Source of the DNA: Erythrobacter colymbi
GTDB taxonomy: Bacteria; Pseudomonadota; Alphaproteobacteria; Sphingomonadales; Sphingomonadaceae
Assembly: GCF_002155685.1 (NCBI RefSeq)
Contig: NZ_MUYK01000003.1
Coordinates: 62,001 to 126,000 of the forward strand
Direction: 5' to 3'
Length of the DNA stretch: 64,000 bases
Shown: positions 57,007-64,000 of the stretch, one piece after another
Numbering within the stretch: position 1 is the stretch's first letter
Layout of the letters: each line of letters begins with the position of its first letter
Position numbers and translations under genes: made by a program
Notes under the pieces: model-generated
Databases searched by the model: none
What the model was told of the DNA's origin: nothing
Seen by the model: only the letters and a program-made list of their open reading frames with translations

Positions 57007-59589
57007 TCAGAACTTGTAGCGCACGAGGCCGCCATAGGTGCGCGGCTGGCTCGGGTAGCCCGAGACCGTGCCGGCCTGCGCCACGCCGTCGAACACCGTG
57101 ATGATGTACTGGTCGTTGAGCAGGTTGCGCGCCCACAGGCCGACTTCCAGACCGTTGTCGAGCTGGAAGATGGTCGAAGCGTTCACCAGGTTGACTTCGC
57201 GCTGGAAGATGCGCGGATCGCGGCGGGCGTTCACCGGACCGTTGAAGGTCGGCAGGCCGTTGTTGATCGCGACATTGCTTTCGTGGCTGTAGTCGAGTCG
57301 GGTGATCAGCTTGTTGTTGCCGAGTTCGAGCGTGTGGGTCGCCGAGGTGGCGATGCTCCACGACGGGATGCCCGCTGGACGGAAGCCCGTCAGATCACCG
57401 ACCGGGCTGGCGGTGAAGCTGTCAAAGTTCGGATCGAGGTGGGTGGTCGCGAAGGTGAACACCAGGCTGTCGCTCGGACGGATCGTGGCGTCGAGCTCGA
57501 AGCCGCGAACCGACTGCTGACCGGCGTTGTTCAGCTGGAAGCCGGTGCCGGTGAACAGGAAGCTCTGGAAGCCCTTGATGGTCTGGTCGAACAGAGCGAG
57601 GTTGAAGCCGAAGCCGTCCCACTGCGCCTTCATGCCCAGTTCGTAGACTTCCGCGTTTTCCGGACCGGCAAAGCGCGAACCGGTGGTGAGGTTGGCCACC
57701 CCGAGACCGGCATTGGTGATCGGCGAGGCCGGCGCGGCGAAGCTCGAGCGGCCCGGGCCCGGGATGTAGTCGCCGAAGGCCGGACGGCTGTCACGCGAGA
57801 GGTTGACCGAGCTCGCCTTGAAGCCGGTCGCGTAGCTCGCATAGACGTTCACTTCCGGCGAGATCTGGTAGGCGACACGCAGGAGGTAGGTGAACTTGTC
57901 GTCGTTGGTCTTGCCCGGTTCCACCGCGTTCGGGATGTTGAGGAACGGCGGCTGGAACTGGAACGGCGTCAGGCCGAGCAGCGGGTTGGTCGCCGGGTTG
58001 GTCGCAGCCGCAAGAAGCTGCTGCTGCACCGCCGACGGAAGCGCCTGGAACTGCGCGCGGGTGAACACGTCCGGAAGGTTCGGGTTCTGCAGCGTCGCGC
58101 CGGTGATGAAGGCATCGACCAGGTTGGTGTTCGACAGCTCGTCGAACGACTGCTGCGCCAGCGAGAAGCTCTTCTTGTCGTCGGTGTAGTTGAAGCCGCC
58201 GGTGAAGACGAGGCCATCAACCGGCTCGAAGTCGACGGTGCCGAACACCGACCATGCGGTGTTGTCCATCGAATACTGCTCGGCCGTCAACGGACCGGCG
58301 CTGAAGATCGAGCCCTGCGGCAGGCCGAGGCCGGCTTCCACGCCGTTGAAGAGCAGCGGGTTGCCGCCCAGCAGCGCGAAGAAGGTGCGCGCGTCGGGGC
58401 CGGTGGTCAGCTTGCTGTTCTGTTCGATCGATTCATCGAAGTAGAACCCGCCGAGCAGGAAGTTGATCGGGCCGTCGAAGTCCGAGGTCAGACGCAGTTC
58501 CTGGGTGAAGGTGTTGACCTTCTGGTCGCGGGTTTCGGTCACCACGTCGGCGCTGGTGAAGTCGACGTCCTGATCGAGGAAGTTCTTCAGTTCGCGGTAG
58601 GCGGTGATCGAGGTGAAGGTCAGCGGACCGGTGCTCCAGTCGGCCTGGATCGAGCCGCCGTAGTTGTCGACGGTGTTGACCGGCACCTGGCTCAGGTAGG
58701 TGTTGTAGCTGAAGAAGTCGGTGTCGAGGTTGCCGCCCACCGCACGGATCGCGGGCGCGGTCGGGCCGGCGACGAGGGTCGAGACGAGGCAGCAGGTCTC
58801 GTCGATCTTGGCGTAGTCGGCGATCGCACGGATCTTGAAGTCCGGGGTCGGCTCGATCAGCAGCTGACCGCGGGCCGACCAGCGGTTGCGGTCCGACACG
58901 TCGGTGTTGAGGTTGACGATGCGGGCATAGCCGTCGCGGCGGTTGTACGAACCGTCGAGCGAGAAGGCGATGTTCTCGGCGATCGGACCGGTCACTTCGC
59001 CGCGCAGCACGACCGCGTCATAGTTGCCGTAGCTCGCTTCGACCTGGCCGCCGAATTCGTACTGCGGCTCCTTGGTGACGACCGAGATCACACCAGCCGA
59101 AGCGTTCTTGCCGAACAGGGTCGATTGCGGCCCGTTCAGCACTTCGATGCGCTGGACCATGTTGAGGTCCGACAGGGCCGCTGCCGAGCGCGAGCGGAAC
59201 ACGCCGTCGATGAACACGCCGACCGAGGGCTCGATCCCGAAGTTGTTGTCGCCGTTGCCGAAGCCGCGGATGATGAACGTGGTCGCCGAGGCGCTCTGCA
59301 GCTGGCTGACGCGCAGCGAGGGGGTGACGGTCTGCAGGTCGAGCACGTCGCGGATCTGCGCCTGCTCGAGCACTTCGCCGCTGGTCACCGACACCGAGAT
59401 CGGGGTTTCCTGCAGGGTCTGCTCGCGCTTGGACGCGGTGACGATGATGACGTTGCTGCTGTCTTCGCTGCCGGCGTCGGGCTCAGCCTCCTGGGCAAAG
59501 GCCACGCCCGGCATCGCCAGAGCGCAGGCGGCGCCTGCAAGCAGGGTGAATCGATAGGCGCCGGCAGGGCCGGTGAAGGTCGAACGCAT
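57007..59589 (-). CDS. TonB-dependent receptor
   Basis: An 860-aa outer-membrane receptor: signal peptide (1 to about 32, ending AFAQ), a TonB box region (SSNVIIVTASKREQTLQETPISV), a plug domain (FIIRGFGNGDNNFG, DGVFRSRSAAALSDLNMVQRIEVLNGPQSTLFGKNASAGVI) and a 22-strand-type barrel ending GGLVRYKF. GAGAGGAG precedes the ATG. The start fixes the N-terminus although the frame is open further upstream. Substrate is unknown; sphingomonads carry many such receptors for siderophores and carbohydrates or aromatic compounds. No regulator is adjacent. Confidence 0.92.
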   Translation of the reverse strand: MRSTFTGPAGAYRFTLLAGAACALAMPGVAFAQEAEPDAGSEDSSNVIIVTASKREQTLQETPISVSVTSGEVLEQAQIRDVLDLQTVTPSLRVSQLQSASATTFIIRGFGNGDNNFGIEPSVGVFIDGVFRSRSAAALSDLNMVQRIEVLNGPQSTLFGKNASAGVISVVTKEPQYEFGGQVEASYGNYDAVVLRGEVTGPIAENIAFSLDGSYNRRDGYARIVNLNTDVSDRNRWSARGQLLIEPTPDFKIRAIADYAKIDETCCLVSTLVAGPTAPAIRAVGGNLDTDFFSYNTYLSQVPVNTVDNYGGSIQADWSTGPLTFTSITAYRELKNFLDQDVDFTSADVVTETRDQKVNTFTQELRLTSDFDGPINFLLGGFYFDESIEQNSKLTTGPDARTFFALLGGNPLLFNGVEAGLGLPQGSIFSAGPLTAEQYSMDNTAWSVFGTVDFEPVDGLVFTGGFNYTDDKKSFSLAQQSFDELSNTNLVDAFITGATLQNPNLPDVFTRAQFQALPSAVQQQLLAAATNPATNPLLGLTPFQFQPPFLNIPNAVEPGKTNDDKFTYLLRVAYQISPEVNVYASYATGFKASSVNLSRDSRPAFGDYIPGPGRSSFAAPASPITNAGLGVANLTTGSRFAGPENAEVYELGMKAQWDGFGFNLALFDQTIKGFQSFLFTGTGFQLNNAGQQSVRGFELDATIRPSDSLVFTFATTHLDPNFDSFTASPVGDLTGFRPAGIPSWSIATSATHTLELGNNKLITRLDYSHESNVAINNGLPTFNGPVNARRDPRIFQREVNLVNASTIFQLDNGLEVGLWARNLLNDQYIITVFDGVAQAGTVSGYPSQPRTYGGLVRYKF

Positions 59590-60009
59590 GGAAGCTCCTC
59601 TCCAAAAATCCCGCGACCCCGGCGCCCTTTGTCGGGCACGCACCGTCCCAGTGCGCTCTCTCCCGAGGTCGTGTGGCCAAAGTGATAGGCCAGTGCGCCG
59701 CGCCGAACAAGCGTCAGACCCGCGATTTTGCGGGCCATGTCCGCCGATTGTTGCGCAAGAGTCACACTGATTCCCCCCGCTGCACGCCCTCGTGTTGCCC
59801 CGACGCTTGCCCCCCGCGCGCACCCCTGCTAGGCGCGCCGGCGATGTTGCATCGCAGCACATGGACGCCTCGGCTGCGCTTGCCGTAGCGTCCGGCGCTG
59901 TCGCTAACCCGCCACAAATGCTGCCTAACGCGAGCCGCCCCCGGCGGTTTGCCCCTGTTTCCTGCCCCGGACAGTCCGTGTCCGGCTTTTCACCGGAAGT
60001 TTTCCCCGC
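59590..60009. other. Divergent intergenic region between the TonB receptor and typA
   Basis: About 420 nt with no gene I can support. It must hold the promoters of both divergent genes. A perfect small dyad GCGATG-TTG-CATCGC lies at 59841-59855. No clear -35/-10 pair or Fur-like box was recognised. Confidence 0.5.
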
Positions 60010-61842
<1,833 letters not shown>

Positions 61843-61852
61843 TCCGCCTGGG

Positions 61853-62689
61853 TCAGTCCCACCAGAAGAACCACCAGCGGCTCTTCAGATAGGTCGCCGC
61901 CAGCGCCGACAGCGTGCCGACACCCTGATCGACGATGTCGGCGCAATAGGCATAGTGCTCGCGGGCGAGGCGCAAAGCCTCCTCGCGGGTGGCGGGCCGT
62001 CCGGCGATGCGCAGGTTCATGACATCGCCGCTCATGCCGACAAGCTCGGCGCCGTAACGTTCGTGCCATGACTTCAAGGCGGCAACGTGGAGCGCCGGCT
62101 CGGGGTTGGCGTTCCACCCGCCCCAGTTGGCATAGGCTGGCACCTCCCACCCATGCCGCGCGGGGAAGATGACGATGAAACATGGGCGGTAGGGCTTGCC
62201 GGTGAGGATATCCTCGCTGGTGGTCAGCTCAGGCCCATCGGCAACCGTGGCAGGCCACTCTCCGACATCGGCCTCGACCTCCTCCTCGATATCGCCCGGG
62301 GCATACTCGGCCGCGAAAGCCTCGCGCTCACGCCGACGCGCATCGTACATCGCCTGCGGCCAGGCGAGCCCGCTTGCCCGGGCGAGGATCGCCTGCGGGT
62401 CCTCGCGGTCGTCGAAGCTCGCCGCCTCGGCAAAGAAGGACATCGCATCGGCATCGCCGACGACAACCGGATAGCCTTTGCCTTGCGCGCGAAGTTGCTC
62501 CCAGCGGGCAAGCGCCTTGGCGCCGTCGACCACTTCGACAGGGTATGCGATCATCGCCTTGAGCTGTTCGGGATCGAATCCCGGTTCGGCACCGCCCGCA
62601 CCCGCCGTTCCTTGCGCCCTGCCGCGCCCGGTGCCCAGCAGCGCGAACAATCCGCCGAACAGTCCTTTCACTACGCCCCTGCGCTCCAT
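61853..62689 (-). CDS. DUF4253 domain protein, exported
   Basis: A 278-aa protein with an N-terminal hydrophobic signal (about 8-25). The C-terminal half fits DUF4253: WEVPAYANWGGWNANPEPALHVAALKSWHERYGAELVGMSGDVMNLRIAGRP and AREHYAYCADIVDQG. The function is unknown; relatives have been noted near bacterial toxin-immunity loci, but no such locus is seen here. The C-terminus is aromatic (SRWWFFWWD). Confidence 0.8.
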   Translation of the reverse strand: MERRGVVKGLFGGLFALLGTGRGRAQGTAGAGGAEPGFDPEQLKAMIAYPVEVVDGAKALARWEQLRAQGKGYPVVVGDADAMSFFAEAASFDDREDPQAILARASGLAWPQAMYDARRREREAFAAEYAPGDIEEEVEADVGEWPATVADGPELTTSEDILTGKPYRPCFIVIFPARHGWEVPAYANWGGWNANPEPALHVAALKSWHERYGAELVGMSGDVMNLRIAGRPATREEALRLAREHYAYCADIVDQGVGTLSALAATYLKSRWWFFWWD

Positions 62690-62802
62690 CGCCGACCCTC
62701 TCGCGCATGATTGCGCGCCGCGATGCTAGGCGAGCGCATCACCTGTTGCCAAGTGGTCGGGCCCGCTTCCCAACCCCGCCCGCAGCCGTTACCCCCTCCC
62801 CC

Positions 62803-64000
62803 ATGAACACCTACACCCTCGCCAGCCTTGCCGCCTATTTCCTGCTGATGGTCGCCATCGGCATTTATGCCTGGGCGAAGACCCGCAACACGTCGGAGGG
62901 GTATCTGCTCGCCGGGCGCGATCTCGGGCCGGCGGTTACCGCGCTGTCGGCGGGGGCGTCGGACATGTCGGGGTGGCTGCTGCTGGGCTTGCCGGGGGCG
63001 CTCTATGCCTCGGGACTTGTCGAGGCGTGGATCGCCATCGGGCTGACGGTCGGCGCGGCCCTGAACTGGATCATCGTGGCCCCGCGCCTGCGCGAGCAGA
63101 CCGAGCGGCTGGGCAATGCGCTCACCATCCCGCAATTCCTCGCCAACCGCTTCCCCGAGCAGGGGACGGTGCTGCGTGTGGTTTCGGCGGTGGTGATCGT
63201 GGGCTTCTTCACCGTCTACACCGCAAGCGGCATGGTCGGCGGGGGCAAGCTGTTCGAGACGGCGTTCGCGGGCGCGCTGCCGGTGACGGGGCTCAGCGAT
63301 TACATGGTCGGCATCCTGCTGACCGCCGGGATCGTGCTGGTTTACACCACCATCGGGGGCTTCCTCGCTGTCAGCCTCACCGACTTCGTGCAGGGCATGA
63401 TCATGATGGTCGCGCTGGTGGTGATGCCGCTGGTGATCCTGTCGGACGCGGGGGGCACGTCAGGACTCGACCTTGCGAGCGTGCCGCAGCCGGGGTTCCT
63501 CAGCCTCACGCAGGGCGCAACGCTCGTGGGCGTGATCAGCGCGGTCACATAGGGCCTCGGGTATTTCGGGCAGCCGCATATCATCGTGCGCTTCATGGCG
63601 ATCGACCGGGTCGAGAACGTGCCCAAGGCCGGCATCATCGGCATGGGCTGGATGGTGATCTCGCTCGCGGGCGCAGTGACCGTGGGCCTGGCGGGCCGCG
63701 CCTATGCCGAGGCGAACGGGCTGGTGGTGGACGATCCCGAGACGATCTTCATCATCCTCGCTGGCCTGCTGTTTCACCCGGCGGTGACGGGCTTTCTCTA
63801 TGCCGCGCTGCTGGCGGCGATCATGAGCACCATCGCCTCGCAGCTGCTGGTCTCCTCGTCCTCGCTGACCGAGGATTTCTACCGTCTGTTCCTGCGCCGC
63901 GATGCGAGCGAGCGTGAGCTGGTGAACATCGGGCGGCTGTGCGTCGCACTGGTGGCGGCAGCGGCGCTGGTGATTGCGGCCGATCCCGAGAGCGAGGTGC
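62803..64000 (+). pseudogene. putP: Sodium/proline symporter with in-frame amber codon (runs off the window)
   Basis: A sodium:solute symporter of the PutP type, with 249 codons to an in-frame TAG at 63550-63552 and then an uninterrupted reading frame to the window edge. Family landmarks before the stop are EGYLLAGRDLGPAVTALSAGASDMSGWLLLGLPG and YTTIGGFLAVSLTDFVQG; after it come GLGYFGQPHIIVRFMAI and SSSSLTEDFYRL. At the stop position related transporters have Trp (AWGLGYFGQPH), so a single TGG to TAG change explains it. Either the gene is inactivated, or the base is a sequencing error, or the amber codon is suppressed. Confidence 0.85.

Noticed and set aside
56902..59685. Plus-strand open frame of over 900 codons opposite the TonB receptor
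   Set aside because: Antisense shadow of an intact receptor; the composition is Arg/Val/Asp/Glu-rich with no domain.

Overview
The window is GC-rich, densely coded bacterial chromosome. Gene content points to an alphaproteobacterium of the Sphingomonadales, most likely Erythrobacteraceae: a split, circularly permuted tmRNA gene, an F1-ATPase cluster without F0 genes, an 85-residue AtpC, DUF1153/SciP-like and DUF2794 proteins, a large TonB-dependent receptor, and many GTG/TTG starts with 4-nt stop/start overlaps. No phage, insertion sequence, CRISPR array, tRNA or rRNA was seen. Two parS-like sites (one a perfect 16-mer in the first codons of ada, one inside a long hairpin next to mscL) suggest the segment lies in the origin-proximal part of the chromosome, although parAB, dnaA and oriC are not in view.

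Layout. 1-3.3 kb: partial ada with a DUF1203 gene, then a membrane serine protease and a small secreted protein. 3.4-9.6 kb: atpHAGDC, interrupted by two exported proteins of unknown function and followed by a GNAT gene. 9.8-17.5 kb: prolyl oligopeptidase, SciP-like regulator, SOUL, HNH and alpha/beta hydrolase genes, glmU, gph and a dehydrogenase. 17.6-20 kb: two DUF4328 membrane paralogues with nearly identical promoters. 20-25.4 kb: serine acetyltransferase with DUF2794, then hda and a DUF2066-like gene divergent from purM-purN; purN is fused to a YjbR-type domain. 25.4-31 kb: sulfotransferase, ndk, intradiol dioxygenase, and pepA-DUF2256-holC. 31-36.8 kb: lptD-surA-pdxA-rsmA, the classic outer-membrane biogenesis/ribosome block. 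36.8-42.6 kb: malate synthase G and an arginine succinyltransferase locus (M20 peptidase, astA, astB). 42.6-45.3 kb: small membrane proteins, an orphan lasso-type RiPP precursor candidate, tmRNA, parS hairpin and mscL. 45.4-50 kb: lemA with three TPM-domain genes, nudix and SDR genes, pspC with two tandem 37-residue membrane peptides. 50.3-56.9 kb: recF, tesA/ybbA/ybbP and membrane proteins. 57-64 kb: TonB receptor, typA, a DUF4253 protein and a putP gene interrupted by one in-frame amber codon.

Most genes are housekeeping. The less ordinary items are the hidden 57-aa lasso-leader ORF, the two parS-like sites, the tandem microproteins, the foreign genes inside the atp operon, the purN fusion whose ribosome-binding site comes from a palindromic repeat, and the broken putP.
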